Counted from the stretch's first letter, positions 15,998 to 25,437 are shown. The stretch: DNA of 64,000 nucleotides from Clostridiales bacterium (GCA_020860715.1 JAJBTU010000038.1:1-64000); one strand, 5' to 3'. Notes: generated from the sequence alone by a model not told the origin. Numbers and translations are program-made.

Positions 15998-18900
15998 AAC
16001 CGGTCACACTGACGATGCGGGCTTTTGGCTCCTATGGGGAACAGACCACGATCCGGTTTGACGGGCTTGGCCAGAATCTGTTTTTGATCACGGGGGACAC
16101 CGGGGCCGGGAAGACGACGATTTTTGACGCGATTGTTTTCGCACTGTACGGAGAGACAGGCTCCTCTTCCAATAAAAAAGAGGGGATTGTGCTGCAGAGT
16201 CAGTTTACTGCGTATGACAGGGAACCGTTCGTGGAACTTTGCTTTTCCGAGCAGAATGGAAGCAGGACCGGATTGAGCGGCAGCCGGGCGGAGACTTCCG
16301 CGAAACCATCGATGACAGCGCCGGAAGGGGCTTCTTTGTATACGGTGCGCCGTGTACCGCGTCACCTGCGCCTGTTGACGCGCGGCGCGGGAAAAGGTTC
16401 CGCTGCCCGGGAGGTGCCCGGCAGTGTTTCCCTGACCATGCCGGACGGCACGGAATATCCGTCAAAGGAGACGGACAAAAAGCTGGAGGAGATCGTCGGA
16501 CTGACGAAGGCACAGTTTATGCAGGTCGCCATGATCGCACAGGGAGAGTTCATGCAGCTTCTCCGGGCAAAATCGGACGATAAGAAAGTCATCTTCCGCA
16601 AGCTGTTTCACACGGATCTCTATCAGAAGATCGAGGAAGAACTGGGAAACCGCAGAAGAGATAAGGAGAAGGAGATTGCCGTCATTCGAACGGCCTGCCA
16701 GACGGAGGCGGCTCATTTAAGGATTCCGGACGGATATGAAAAAGCGCCGGATATTTTGCGGCTGCAAAAGCAGGTGGCGGACGGAAATATGACTTCACTT
16801 GACTTGTTTCTGGAGGCGCTGGACCAACTTTGCGCGTATCTGGATGCGAGGCACAAAGAGGCGAAAGAGAAGCAGAAGCAGGCGGCAGCCAGAGAGAAAG
16901 AGAAACAGGGGGCATATACAAATGCGCAGAACATCGCACAGGCCTACAGCCGATTGGAAGAAGCCGAAAAGCAGCTTGCTGAATATGAAAAACAGGCAGC
17001 GGAAATGGAAGAAAAGAAAGCGCTTATTGCGAATCTGCGGGCGGCTTTTGAAATCCGCGGTGATTATCGTCTCTTTCGCGATGCAGATGATGCAGCGGCC
17101 GCGTCTGCAAAAGCGCTGGAACAGCTAAGAGACGCTTTTCCCGGTCAGGAGAAGCAGGCAGAAGAGGCCGCGGCAGAGCTCCAGACGCAGCAGCAGCTTT
17201 TCAGGGAGGCGCAGGAAAGCGCCGCCCGCACCCGGGAGCGTGTTGAAAAATCTCTGGAAATCCTGCAGAAACAGGCGGATGCGGACGACCAGATCCTCAA
17301 AGATGAAAAAAGACTGAAAAAAGCAGAGCAAAATACAGCAGAAGCGGTTCTTGCGCTTGAAACATTTCATCAGACAGAGCAGCTTTGGAAGGAGCAGGAA
17401 AGTGCGCTTGCCGATACGCCGGAGAAGCTGGCGGCCTTTCAGGGACGTCAGGATGCGCTGAGCCGTTTGGCTGACCGGCTGGATACGGTAAAGAAACTCC
17501 GGAAGGAAGAACTTCGCCAGAAACAGATCTGTGAACAGGCGCAGCGGGAATACAGCCAGGCGGACGCAGATTACCGGTGCGCGAGAGCGGAGTATGAACA
17601 GCTGCGCGCGGCATATCTGGATGAACAGGCCGGAGTCCTTGCGCGCAGTTTAAGGGACGGTGAGCCCTGCCCTGTGTGCGGATCGCTGGAGCATCCCCGC
17701 CCGGCGGTGATTGTCTGTGCTCCTGCGTCCCTGCCGTCCCGCACCGCGGATTCGGCCCCGGCAGAAACACTTTCTCTGGAGATGCTGGATTCCCTGGAAA
17801 AACGGGCAGATACGCTTTCTCAGGAGCAAAAAAATCTCGCTGCAAAAGCACACGCCGCGGCAGAAGTTCTTGCGGCGAAACAGGAGACGCTGGAGACGGA
17901 AGCTGCAAAGCTGCAGAAAGAACTGAATGGGAAAACATCCGGCGCACAGAACAGAACCGATGAATCCATTGACGAAATCATCCGGAACGCCGACGCGCAG
18001 ATCGCCGGGCAGACCATGGCATTGAATGCGGAAAAAGAAGAACTGGATCAACAGTTTCTTCGGCTTCAGGATATCCGGGAAAATCTGCGCGGAGCCGATG
18101 GGCAAAAACAGGAATTAAGCCGGAAAGCGGAAGAGGCCAGACAGGAAAAGACGGCGGCTTATGCAGGACTGGAGGGCAGCAGGCAGCGGCGGAAGGCGCT
18201 GAATGAGACCGGCAGTTTTTCAACGGCGGAAAAAGCAGGGGAGGCGCTGGCTGCCGCACAGAATTTCAGCCGGGAAAGAGAAAACGCCGTAAGCAGAGCC
18301 GCGGAAGCCGCTTCGCTTATGAAGGAGCAAAGAGACCATACGACAGTTCTGATCCGTAAATACGAGCAGGAACTTCCGGCTCAAAAACAGCTTTGTGAAA
18401 AAAGAAAACAGGCATATGAGAACTGTATGCGCCAGAGAAAGCTGACCGAGGCCGAATGGCAGCGGCTTACCGCCGGGCATACGCCGGAAGATGAGACCCG
18501 GCTTCGCAAAGAACTGGAGCAGCATACAAACGGAATGGTTTCGGCCAAAAGCCGAATCGAATCCGCCCGCGAAACGATAGCCGGCCGGCCTGCGCCGGAT
18601 CTTGCCGGCCTTTCTGCGGAAACGGCAGAGGCGGAGAAACAGCGAACCGCGGCGGATGAGGAGTATGCCGGGATTGGGGAAGAATTGCGCGCAAACCAAC
18701 GGATGAGGGATACCCTGCGTTCCGGGCTGGAAGAGCGAAGACAGGTGATCGAGGAGCATACACGCCTGGATGCACTTTACCGGCTGGTATCCGGCAATGT
18801 CAGGGACAGCCGTATGGATCTTGAAACCTTTGTGCAGCGTTATTATATGGAACAGATTCTCCATGCAGCGAATCGCCGGTTCCTTGAAATGTCCGGCGGT

Positions 18901-19305
18901 CAGTTTGAACTTCGCATGGTCGATGCCGAAAAAGCGGGAAAAGGAAAGAACCGCGGGCTGGATCTGATGGTTTACTCCGCTGTGACCGGAAAAGAACGTG
19001 AGATACGTACCCTTTCCGGCGGCGAGTCATTTATGGCGGCTCTCTCGCTGGCGCTCGGAATGGCTGACCAGATCCGGCAGCGCACGGCGGCGATTCATCT
19101 GGATATGATGTTTATTGATGAAGGGTTCGGCTCCCTTGATGACCGCTCGCGCAGCCAGGCAGTTCGCGTCCTCAAAGAGATGGCCGGCAGTGACCGGCTG
19201 ATCGGCATTATTTCTCATGTGACCGAACTGAAGCAGGAGATTGACGACCAGCTTCTTGTTACGAAAGACGAGACGGGCAGTCATGTAACATGGCAGATCA
19301 GCTGA
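15994..19305 (+). CDS. sbcC: Exonuclease SbcC subunit
   Basis: A 1103-residue SMC-like ATPase, partner of SbcD. Walker A is GDTGAGKTT (about 34-42). Two long coiled-coil arms surround a zinc hook CPVC at Cys559 and Cys562. The C-terminal lobe has the signature LSGGESFMAALSLALG (about 1006) and Walker B MMFIDEGFGSLD (about 1038). The start at 15994 overlaps the sbcD stop; the same frame is open further upstream but that part lies inside sbcD. An Arg/Ser-rich insert near residues 85-125 is not typical of the ATPase head. Confidence 0.95.
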   Translation: MKPVTLTMRAFGSYGEQTTIRFDGLGQNLFLITGDTGAGKTTIFDAIVFALYGETGSSSNKKEGIVLQSQFTAYDREPFVELCFSEQNGSRTGLSGSRAETSAKPSMTAPEGASLYTVRRVPRHLRLLTRGAGKGSAAREVPGSVSLTMPDGTEYPSKETDKKLEEIVGLTKAQFMQVAMIAQGEFMQLLRAKSDDKKVIFRKLFHTDLYQKIEEELGNRRRDKEKEIAVIRTACQTEAAHLRIPDGYEKAPDILRLQKQVADGNMTSLDLFLEALDQLCAYLDARHKEAKEKQKQAAAREKEKQGAYTNAQNIAQAYSRLEEAEKQLAEYEKQAAEMEEKKALIANLRAAFEIRGDYRLFRDADDAAAASAKALEQLRDAFPGQEKQAEEAAAELQTQQQLFREAQESAARTRERVEKSLEILQKQADADDQILKDEKRLKKAEQNTAEAVLALETFHQTEQLWKEQESALADTPEKLAAFQGRQDALSRLADRLDTVKKLRKEELRQKQICEQAQREYSQADADYRCARAEYEQLRAAYLDEQAGVLARSLRDGEPCPVCGSLEHPRPAVIVCAPASLPSRTADSAPAETLSLEMLDSLEKRADTLSQEQKNLAAKAHAAAEVLAAKQETLETEAAKLQKELNGKTSGAQNRTDESIDEIIRNADAQIAGQTMALNAEKEELDQQFLRLQDIRENLRGADGQKQELSRKAEEARQEKTAAYAGLEGSRQRRKALNETGSFSTAEKAGEALAAAQNFSRERENAVSRAAEAASLMKEQRDHTTVLIRKYEQELPAQKQLCEKRKQAYENCMRQRKLTEAEWQRLTAGHTPEDETRLRKELEQHTNGMVSAKSRIESARETIAGRPAPDLAGLSAETAEAEKQRTAADEEYAGIGEELRANQRMRDTLRSGLEERRQVIEEHTRLDALYRLVSGNVRDSRMDLETFVQRYYMEQILHAANRRFLEMSGGQFELRMVDAEKAGKGKNRGLDLMVYSAVTGKEREIRTLSGGESFMAALSLALGMADQIRQRTAAIHLDMMFIDEGFGSLDDRSRSQAVRVLKEMAGSDRLIGIISHVTELKQEIDDQLLVTKDETGSHVTWQIS

Positions 19306-19363
19306 AGCGGACGGCAAAGAACAGGGTATCAACACGGAAGAAAAATAAATAAGGAACAAAGGC

Positions 19364-19448
19364 AGAAAACAAAAACAGAAAACAAAAACAGAAAACAAAA
19401 ACATAAAACAAAAACATAAAACAAAAACATAAAACAAAAACATAAATG
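19364..19448. repeat. 13-bp tandem repeat, about 6.5 copies
   Basis: Three units of AGAAAACAAAAAC start at 19364, 19377 and 19390. Three units of ATAAAACAAAAAC start at 19403, 19416 and 19429, and a partial unit starts at 19442. The array is pure A/C-rich on the plus strand and lies in the 284-bp gap between sbcC and the DUF6128-type gene. Copy number may vary between strains by slippage. Confidence 0.95.
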
Positions 19449-19589
19449 ATACAACCCCCGCATATATTTTTGGAAAAGAGGGCAACAATACAGTATTCTC
19501 GAAACGGTTGCAGGCAGATATGCCGTGTGCGAAGGAGGGCAGGGATGCCGGACTGCGCAAAATAACAGAAATCGATGCGGGGGAGTTTT

Positions 19590-20681
19590 ATGTCCGAATA
19601 CAGGAGATTTGTGGCTTATTTTTATGAATACGCGGATGGGAAAAAGCAGCAGAACGCGGGATTTGCCAAGGTAGAACTGCGCGACGGGATGTGGCGGATC
19701 CTGTTTCGGCTCACCATATCGGAGGCGCCGGAGCCGCCGCTGCAGGTATATGGTTTTGTCCGGGAAAACGAGGATTTGCAGGGATTCCTTTTGGGCACCA
19801 TGGCTTCCAACGCGAGCGCGCCGGAAGAATGGGCCTGGCGTGCGGATACGCCGGTTGGGCTGGGAAAGGTTTATTTTGGACAACTGAACGGTATGCGAAT
19901 TGCCGGCAGCGATGGCAGAAACTTTTTTACCGTGTGGGACGATGAACCCATGAATCCCGCTCATTTTGTGACGGAACCGCCGCAGCCGGAAAAACCGGAG
20001 CAGCCACCGCGTCCGGAGCAGCCGCCGCAGCCGTCACGCCCGGAAGAGCCTGTGCAGCCGGAGGAACTGCCGCAGCCATTGCGTCCGGAGGAACCACAGC
20101 AGCCACCGCGTCCGGAGCAGCCGCCGCAGCCGTCACGCCCGGAGATACCGGCGCCGGGAGCGGCTGAAGTACCAGTACCGCAGATTACAGAACTGCCGCA
20201 GCCGGAAAGTCCCATGATACCAGAACCGGCAGCGCCGGAAATGCCGGTACTGCGGCCGCCGGAAATGTCGGCAGCAATGAACAGGAAGAAGCCCTCCGCA
20301 CGACCGCGGGAGAATCAAAATCCCGCTGAAATCCTGTTAAGGAGCCGTCAGGGATTCCGTCCCTTTCAGGATGAGGAATTTACGGACTGCGTACAGATCA
20401 GGCTGTGTGATATACTCCCGTTTCAGCAGGAAAACTGGAAAATTGGCAGAAACAATTTCCTGCAGCACGGCTACTATCTTTACCGTCACCTTCTGCTCGG
20501 CAGGACGAAAGACGGCAGCTACATACTTGGTGTGCCGGGGATGCGCAGCCGACAGGAAGAGTATATGGCACAGACATTCGGCTACGATCACTTCAAACAG
20601 TCAGGCTCGAACGGTTCCGGCCGGAACTTCGGCTACTGGTATCGGATACTGAAGGAACCGAATCCGGCGGACAGAGCATAA
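19590..20681 (+). CDS. DUF6128-type protein with proline-rich linker
   Basis: A 363-residue protein with two conserved ends joined by a long Pro/Glu linker. The N-terminal domain (1-120) begins MSEYRRFVAYFYEYADGKK. The linker (about 125-235) is made of PEQPPQPSRPEEP-like units. The C-terminal domain (about 260-363) contains LLLGRTKDGSYILGVPGM and FGYDHFKQ, typical of DUF6128 proteins of Lachnospiraceae. No signal peptide or membrane segment is seen; the function is unknown. GCGGGGGAG before 19590 fixes the start; the ATG at 19575 overlaps that site. The linker length differs by repeat copy number. Confidence 0.7.
   Translation: MSEYRRFVAYFYEYADGKKQQNAGFAKVELRDGMWRILFRLTISEAPEPPLQVYGFVRENEDLQGFLLGTMASNASAPEEWAWRADTPVGLGKVYFGQLNGMRIAGSDGRNFFTVWDDEPMNPAHFVTEPPQPEKPEQPPRPEQPPQPSRPEEPVQPEELPQPLRPEEPQQPPRPEQPPQPSRPEIPAPGAAEVPVPQITELPQPESPMIPEPAAPEMPVLRPPEMSAAMNRKKPSARPRENQNPAEILLRSRQGFRPFQDEEFTDCVQIRLCDILPFQQENWKIGRNNFLQHGYYLYRHLLLGRTKDGSYILGVPGMRSRQEEYMAQTFGYDHFKQSGSNGSGRNFGYWYRILKEPNPADRA
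20001..20143 (+). repeat. 44-bp direct repeat inside the proline-rich linker
   Basis: Two identical 44-bp copies beginning CAGCCACCGCGTCC are at 20001-20044 and 20100-20143, 99 bp apart, so the frame is kept. They encode the PPRPEQPPQPSRPE unit twice. Recent duplication or gene conversion is likely because the DNA, not only the protein, is identical. Confidence 0.9.
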
Positions 20682-20721
20682 AGAGCAAAATCAGATCAGG
20701 AAAAGATGGGGGAAATCAAAA

Positions 20722-21099
20722 TTGGAAACTATGCGCGGAAGGGGAAAGATGATCGGGAGCGTTGTCGGAGCATTGACCGTGTCTTTTCTGGCAACCGTTA
20801 TCCTGCTGCTTGTTTTTGCTTTTTTATTATTAAAACTGCAGCTGACCGCGGGCCAGACTGAAATTGGGATTCTGGTGATCTACGTGCTTTCCTGCTTTGC
20901 GGGAGGCTGGGTTGGCGGGAAAAAGGCGAACCGACGCAAATTCCTTTGGGGACTGCTGACAGGCGTGCTGTATTTTCTGCTGTTGCTGGCAATTTCCGGG
21001 ATGGGAGAGGAAGCGCTGCAGCCGGAACTGCCGGGGACCCTTCTTTCTCTGGCACTGTGTGCACTCGGAGGGACGCTGGGCGGAATGCTGGCCGGGTGA
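20722..21099 (+). CDS. TIGR04086-family membrane protein
   Basis: A 125-residue membrane protein with four predicted helices: VGALTVSFLATVILLLVFAF, IGILVIYVLSCFAGGWVGG, FLWGLLTGVLYFLLLLAI and GTLLSLALCALGGTLGGMLA. GxxxG-type glycines in the second and fourth helices fit the TIGR04086 family of Firmicutes, whose role is unknown. TTG at 20722 is preferred as start because GGGGGA lies 8 nt before it; the ATG at 20731 is 17 nt away. It is 40 bp after the DUF6128-type gene and probably co-transcribed. Confidence 0.75.
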   Translation: METMRGRGKMIGSVVGALTVSFLATVILLLVFAFLLLKLQLTAGQTEIGILVIYVLSCFAGGWVGGKKANRRKFLWGLLTGVLYFLLLLAISGMGEEALQPELPGTLLSLALCALGGTLGGMLAG

Positions 21100-21179
21100 A
21101 AAGTTGTATTTGACATTACCCGTGATATGCGGTATAGTAAATCAAGTTCATCGGCTGTTATGCCGATGCAATAATAACA

Positions 21180-21267
21180 TCCGCTAGGGGAGCACATCGC
21201 TGAGACTGAGTCTTTACGGACTCTGACCCTTAATACTTGACCCGGATAATACCGGCGTAAGGAAGCG
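21180..21267 (+). promoter_or_regulatory. TPP riboswitch (THI element)
   Basis: The thi-box sequence is clear: CTAGGGGAGC, GCTGAGACTGAG, CTCTGACCCTTAATACTTGA, CCCGGATAATACCGGCGTA and AGGAAGCG. It lies upstream of the thiamine transporter gene thiT. Binding of thiamine pyrophosphate should reduce thiT expression. Confidence 0.95.
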
Positions 21268-21316
21268 CAGAGATTTTTACGCACGATGTGATTCCTCCTT
21301 GCGCACTCAGTGGAGA

Positions 21317-21388
21317 GCCACGTCATTTTGAATCGCGTTAGCACGCGAGACGTGGCCTGCATCCTGCATTAGAAAACGATGCGGGATA
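21317..21388 (+). promoter_or_regulatory. Expression-platform hairpins before thiT
   Basis: CCACGTC...GACGTGG (with inner CGCG/CGCG) and ATCCTGCAT...ATGCGGGAT form two hairpins between the aptamer and the AAAAGGAGG ribosome site. There is no long T-run, so control by access to the ribosome site is more likely than termination. Confidence 0.55.
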
Positions 21389-21406
21389 GGAAAAGGAGGA
21401 TTTTTT

Positions 21407-22066
21407 ATGTCTATTGTAACTGCAGACGGTGGCCTGACCACCCTCGGATACGTCCTTTGTGCCATTGCCGTGATCGCACTGGTCCTGGTGGCGTCATTTC
21501 TTCACAGCAAAGCCGATTCCGGCAAAAAAATGTCCACCAAACAGCTGGTATACTGCGCGATGGCGATGGCGCTCGCGTTCGTTACCTCGTATATCAAGCT
21601 GTTCCACCTGCCCTACGGCGGCTCCGTGACCCTTTTCAGCATGCTGTTTATCTGCCTGATCGGCAACTGGTACGGCGTGAAGGTCGGCATTCTGACCGGC
21701 CTGGCTTACGGAATTCTTCAGTTCCTGCAGGAACCGTATGTGCTGAACTTTTTCCAGGTATGCTGCGATTATGTGCTTGCCTTTGCGGGACTCGGTCTGG
21801 CCGGGGTATTCTGGAAATCCAAAAACGGACTCGTGAAGGGCTACATACTCGGCATCCTCGTGCGCGGCGCGTTCCACTCTCTGGGCGGCTATCTGTACTG
21901 GATGGAATACATGCCGGAGAATTTCCCGCAGGCGCTCACAGCGCTGTACCCGATCATCTATAATTACTCCTACATTCTGCTGGAGGGCGTGATCACAGTC
22001 ATTATCATCTCGCTCCCGCCGGTCGCGAAAGCGCTGCAGACGGTGAAGGAGAGTGCAGTGAAATAA
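21407..22066 (+). CDS. thiT: Thiamine transporter ThiT, ECF S-component
   Basis: A 219-residue integral membrane protein that binds thiamine outside the cell and works with the shared ECF energy-coupling module. About six membrane helices are visible, with the family segments KQLVYCAMAMALAFV, GNWYGVKVGILTGLAYGILQ and RGAFHSLGGYLYWMEYMP. The last of these resembles the thiamine-binding residues of known ThiT proteins. AAAAGGAGG precedes the ATG. The TPP riboswitch upstream supports the substrate. The ECF ATPases are not in the window. Confidence 0.95.
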   Translation: MSIVTADGGLTTLGYVLCAIAVIALVLVASFLHSKADSGKKMSTKQLVYCAMAMALAFVTSYIKLFHLPYGGSVTLFSMLFICLIGNWYGVKVGILTGLAYGILQFLQEPYVLNFFQVCCDYVLAFAGLGLAGVFWKSKNGLVKGYILGILVRGAFHSLGGYLYWMEYMPENFPQALTALYPIIYNYSYILLEGVITVIIISLPPVAKALQTVKESAVK

Positions 22067-22067
22067 A

Positions 22068-22106
22068 AACGCCAGGCATCGGTAAAAGCCGCAAAGCGGC
22101 GTTATT
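22068..22106. terminator. Possible bidirectional terminator hairpin
   Basis: AACGCC (22068-22073) pairs with GGCGTT (22098-22103), with a CCGC/GCGG inner stem. It sits between the convergent ends of thiT and nrdG. The T-run is poor. Confidence 0.35.
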
Positions 22107-22590
22107 GCTGATGCAGATGAAGTATCCTCTGATTCCGGCTGCCGCAAAACTGCAGCGAGATGTCCTTTTCTGCTTCGATGAATTCGCCGTCGACGAGCAC
22201 ATCGATATAAGAGAGCATTTCCTGTGTCACATCCGTGAACACGCGGCCGCCGGGGATCAGGTCGACATCATACAAATATCCGGTGTAGCACCAGATATCC
22301 TTATCAGGATAGTGCTCCCGGATTTTTTTCATGAGAACTGTGACCACCGGCTGATTCTCCGGCTCAAACGGCTCGCCGCCCAGCGCGGTAAAGCCCTGGA
22401 TATGATCGGGCTTCAGGGCTTCGAGAATCTCTTCGACGGTCTCATCGGTAAACGGCTGCCCAAACCCAAAATCCCAGGTCTCGGCATTGAAGCAGCCTTT
22501 GCAGTGGTGACGGCATCCCGACACAAAAAGCGAAACCCGGACGCCCGGGCCGTCAGCGATGTCATATTTTTTGATATTCCCATAGTTCAT
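22102..22590 (-). CDS. nrdG: Anaerobic ribonucleotide reductase activase NrdG
   Basis: A 162-residue radical SAM enzyme that generates the glycyl radical on NrdD under anaerobic conditions. The iron-sulfur cluster motif CX3CX2C is at Cys26, Cys30 and Cys33 (SGCRHHCKGCFN). The SAM-binding segment FTALGGEPFEP follows. It lies downstream of nrdD on the same strand, but a small opposite-strand gene and a terminator sit between them, so it may need its own promoter. Confidence 0.95.
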   Translation of the reverse strand: MNYGNIKKYDIADGPGVRVSLFVSGCRHHCKGCFNAETWDFGFGQPFTDETVEEILEALKPDHIQGFTALGGEPFEPENQPVVTVLMKKIREHYPDKDIWCYTGYLYDVDLIPGGRVFTDVTQEMLSYIDVLVDGEFIEAEKDISLQFCGSRNQRILHLHQQ

Positions 22591-22685
22591 AGTGATGCCC
22601 CCAACAATCGTATACGGTCAAAACTGCCGTGCATATAGGGCTATCATAATAATTCCTTCTGGTACTGTCAAGAATCTTTTTCCTG

Positions 22686-22714
22686 TTGACAGAGGGATGC
22701 TTTTTCTGTATTGT
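22686..22714 (+). promoter_or_regulatory. SigmaA-type promoter of the small membrane protein gene
   Basis: TTGACA (22686-22691) and TATTGT (22709-22714) are 17 bp apart, about 60 bp before the start at 22774. Confidence 0.6.
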
Positions 22715-22773
22715 TTATGAATATAAGAGGAAAAACGTGATGATGCAGTCATTGAGCAGAAAGGAGAAAATGT

Positions 22774-22983
22774 ATGGGATTGGGTATGGGTTCCGGCGCG
22801 GGCCGCAGAGATAATATGATGCAAAATATGGCCATGGAAGTGAATGCCATGGAACATGAGCGGAAACGGTCACAAAATGAAAAAACCACGAAAAAACAGC
22901 AGATCATCGGGCGGATCGCCTTTGGCGTGATACTGTTTCTCGTGGTGATCATCATCGGCGCATTTGTGGTTTGCCATTTATAA
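22774..22983 (+). CDS. Small single-pass membrane protein
   Basis: A 69-residue protein with a Gly/Met-rich start (MGLGMGSGAGRRDNMMQNMA), a charged middle and one C-terminal membrane helix (IAFGVILFLVVIIIGAFVV). Good promoter, AAAGGAG site and strong terminator show a real single-gene unit. It is inserted on the opposite strand between nrdD and nrdG. The function is unknown. Confidence 0.7.
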   Translation: MGLGMGSGAGRRDNMMQNMAMEVNAMEHERKRSQNEKTTKKQQIIGRIAFGVILFLVVIIIGAFVVCHL

Positions 22984-22998
22984 AAGAAAAGCATTGGA

Positions 22999-23036
22999 AA
23001 AACGGACAGGGGAGAAAACTTCCCCTGTCCGTTTTT
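22999..23036 (+). terminator. Strong rho-independent terminator
   Basis: A 13-bp stem, AACGGACAGGGGA (23001-23013) with TCCCCTGTCCGTT (23021-23033), followed by TTT. Its A-rich upstream side could also stop minus-strand transcription from nrdD. Confidence 0.9.
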
Positions 23037-23055
23037 CGGCTTGTTTTGTCTGAGA

Positions 23056-23086
23056 GTAACTGTTCAGTACCTTCAAAAATAGTTAC
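23056..23086. repeat. Short copy of the GTAACTG palindromic repeat
   Basis: GTAACT (23056-23061) and AGTTAC (23081-23086) enclose GTTCAGTACCTTC. On the other strand this reads GGTACTGAACAGTTAC, the same as the ends of the repeats at 40842 and 45934. It lies at the 3' end of nrdD. Confidence 0.7.
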
Positions 23087-23093
23087 ATCAAAG

Positions 23094-25283
23094 TTACAGA
23101 TGCAGCACGCGGTCCTTGATCTCCTGCGTGCGGCCCTGATTCCAGAACTGGGTGCCGATGTAGCCGCAGGTACGGCGCGCGACGCTCATCTTGTCCTGGT
23201 CGCGGTTGCCGCAGTTCGGGCATTCCCAGACCAGCTTGCCGGCCTCGTCCTCAACGATCCGGATCTCGCCGTTGTAGCCGCAGCAGCTGCAGTAGTCGCT
23301 CTTGGTGTTCAGTTCCGCGTACATGATGTTGTCGTAGATGAACTTCATGACGGAGAGCACCGCGGGGATGTTGTTCTGCATGTTCGGCACTTCCACGTAG
23401 CTGATCGCGCCGCCCGGAGAGAGCTCCTGGAACGGAGCTTCGAAACTCAGTTTGCTGAAGGCGTCAATTTCTTCCGTCACGTGGACGTGGTAGCTGTTGG
23501 TGATGTAGTTTTTATCGGTCACGCCCGGGATGATGCCGAAGCGCTTCTTTAACAGTTTTGCGAAGCGGTAGGTCGTGGACTCCATCGGCGTGCCGTAGAC
23601 GGAGTAGCTGATGTTTTCCGCCGCCTTCCATTCGGCGCATTTGTCGTTCAGACGCTGCATGACGGCCATCGCGAACGGGCGCGCTTCCGGGTCGGTGTGG
23701 GATTTGCCGAGCATACGCACACACATTTCGTAAAGTCCGGCGTAGCCCAGAGAAATCGTCGAATAGCCATTATAAAGCAGCTTGTCAATGGTCTCACCCT
23801 TTTTCAGGCGTGCGAGCGCGCCGTACTGCCACAGGATCGGCGCCACATCGGAGACGGTGCCGAGAAGGCGCTCGTGGCGGCAGCGCAGAGCACGGTGGCA
23901 GAGTTCCAGACGCTCATCGAGGATTTCCCAGAATCTGTCCATATCGCCGTCCGAGGAGCAGGCCACATCCACCAGGTTGATGGTGACGACGCCCTGATTG
24001 AAACGCCCGTAGAATTTGTAGCTCCCGTCCGGATTTCGCTGACTGTCCTCTACGGTGAGGAAGGAGCGGCAGCCCATGCAGGTGTAGACGTTGCCGCGCT
24101 TCAGCTTTTTCATCATCTTTGCGGAGATATAGTCCGGCACCATGCGCTTCGCCGTGCATTCGGCGGCGAGTTCGGTCAGATACCAGTATTTGGAATCTTC
24201 CGTGATGTTGTCTTCGTCAAGTACATAAATCAGCTTCGGGAAGGCGGGCGTGATCCACGCGCCGCTTTCATTTTTCACGCCCTGCATCCGCTGGCGCATC
24301 ACTTCTTCGATGATCATCGCGAGGTCGTCTCGTGTCCGCCCCTCGGGAACTTCATCGAGATACATAAACATCGTTACAAACGGAGCCTGCCCGTTGCAGG
24401 TCATCAGCGTGATGAGCTGATACTGGATGGTCTGGATGCCGCTGGTGATCTCATCTTTCAGCCGGCGCTCCGTTACCATGGAGATGATCTCCTCATCCAG
24501 AGACTCTCCGCAGGCTTCCCGCTCCTCGATCACCTTGCTGCGCAGCTTCTGACGGCTGATATCCACGAACGGAGCCAGGTGCGCCAGAGAAAACGACTGG
24601 CCGCCGTACTGGTTGCTTGCCACCTGTGCGACGATCTGTGTCGTCACGTTGCACGCGGTGAAGAAGCTGTGCGGCTTCTCAATCATCGTCTCGCTGATCA
24701 CCGTGCCGTTCTGCAGCATGTCCTCCAGATTGATCAGGTCGCAGTTGTGCTCCCGCTGCGCGTAATAGTCCGCGTCGTGGAAATGGATGATCCCTTCCTC
24801 GTGCGCCTGCACGATATCCTCCGGCAGCAGCACACGCATCGTCAGATCCTTGCTGACCTCACCCGCCATGTAGTCACGCTGCGTTGAATTGATGGTCGGG
24901 TTCTTATTGGAATTTTCCTGTTTTGCGTTCTCATTGATCTGGTCCAGCAGCGAGAGGATGCTGTCGTCGGTGGTGTTCGTCTTGCGGGAGAGCTCACGCT
25001 TATAACGGTAACGCACATATTTCTGCGCCACCTCATAGCCGCGCATCTCCATGATGCCCGTCTCGACCAGATCCTGAATGTCCTCCACATTCAGCGCATG
25101 GGAGGACTCTACCGCCTGCTTTGCGATCGTATCGGCCACTGCCGTGATCTGATAGTCGCTCAGCCGGTGAATTTTTTCCACACTGTTATTTGCCTTGCGC
25201 ACCGCGTTCTCGATCTTTGATTTGTCAAAGGTCACTTCCTCGCCGCTGCGCTTGATGACGTTTGCCTTTACGGTCTCGCTCAT
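23094..25283 (-). CDS. nrdD: Anaerobic ribonucleoside-triphosphate reductase NrdD
   Basis: A 729-residue class III ribonucleotide reductase making deoxynucleotides without oxygen. An N-terminal ATP-cone (1-95) gives allosteric control. The catalytic barrel contains the FFTACNVTTQ and NVYTCMGCRSFL segments. A zinc site CSCCG ... CPNCGNRD precedes the glycyl radical loop RRTCGYIG, with the radical on about Gly707. It fits the family length. Two NrdR-box-like sites lie upstream (25438-25485). Together with NrdG it shows an anaerobic lifestyle. Confidence 0.97.
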   Translation of the reverse strand: MSETVKANVIKRSGEEVTFDKSKIENAVRKANNSVEKIHRLSDYQITAVADTIAKQAVESSHALNVEDIQDLVETGIMEMRGYEVAQKYVRYRYKRELSRKTNTTDDSILSLLDQINENAKQENSNKNPTINSTQRDYMAGEVSKDLTMRVLLPEDIVQAHEEGIIHFHDADYYAQREHNCDLINLEDMLQNGTVISETMIEKPHSFFTACNVTTQIVAQVASNQYGGQSFSLAHLAPFVDISRQKLRSKVIEEREACGESLDEEIISMVTERRLKDEITSGIQTIQYQLITLMTCNGQAPFVTMFMYLDEVPEGRTRDDLAMIIEEVMRQRMQGVKNESGAWITPAFPKLIYVLDEDNITEDSKYWYLTELAAECTAKRMVPDYISAKMMKKLKRGNVYTCMGCRSFLTVEDSQRNPDGSYKFYGRFNQGVVTINLVDVACSSDGDMDRFWEILDERLELCHRALRCRHERLLGTVSDVAPILWQYGALARLKKGETIDKLLYNGYSTISLGYAGLYEMCVRMLGKSHTDPEARPFAMAVMQRLNDKCAEWKAAENISYSVYGTPMESTTYRFAKLLKKRFGIIPGVTDKNYITNSYHVHVTEEIDAFSKLSFEAPFQELSPGGAISYVEVPNMQNNIPAVLSVMKFIYDNIMYAELNTKSDYCSCCGYNGEIRIVEDEAGKLVWECPNCGNRDQDKMSVARRTCGYIGTQFWNQGRTQEIKDRVLHL

Positions 25284-25437
25284 TTTTCTCTCTCCATTCG
25301 TTGGTATCGAGCAATGCAGACTGCGGTCATGGCCATCTTTTAGCCTGTGAAAAGCGCAAAATCAATCGAAAGGGCGTAAAAAACTTTGCCCGGCTCAGCT
25401 GCACAGTCGGTCGTAAACTCATACGTTGGGAAATATA

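Noticed and set aside
20682-20721. Frameshift or missing start for the TIGR04086 gene
   Set aside because: The TTG at 20722 with GGGGGA gives a normal start, so no damage needs to be assumed.
23697-24887. A 396-codon open frame antisense to nrdD
   Set aside because: Shadow of a highly conserved gene; no ribosome site or recognisable protein.
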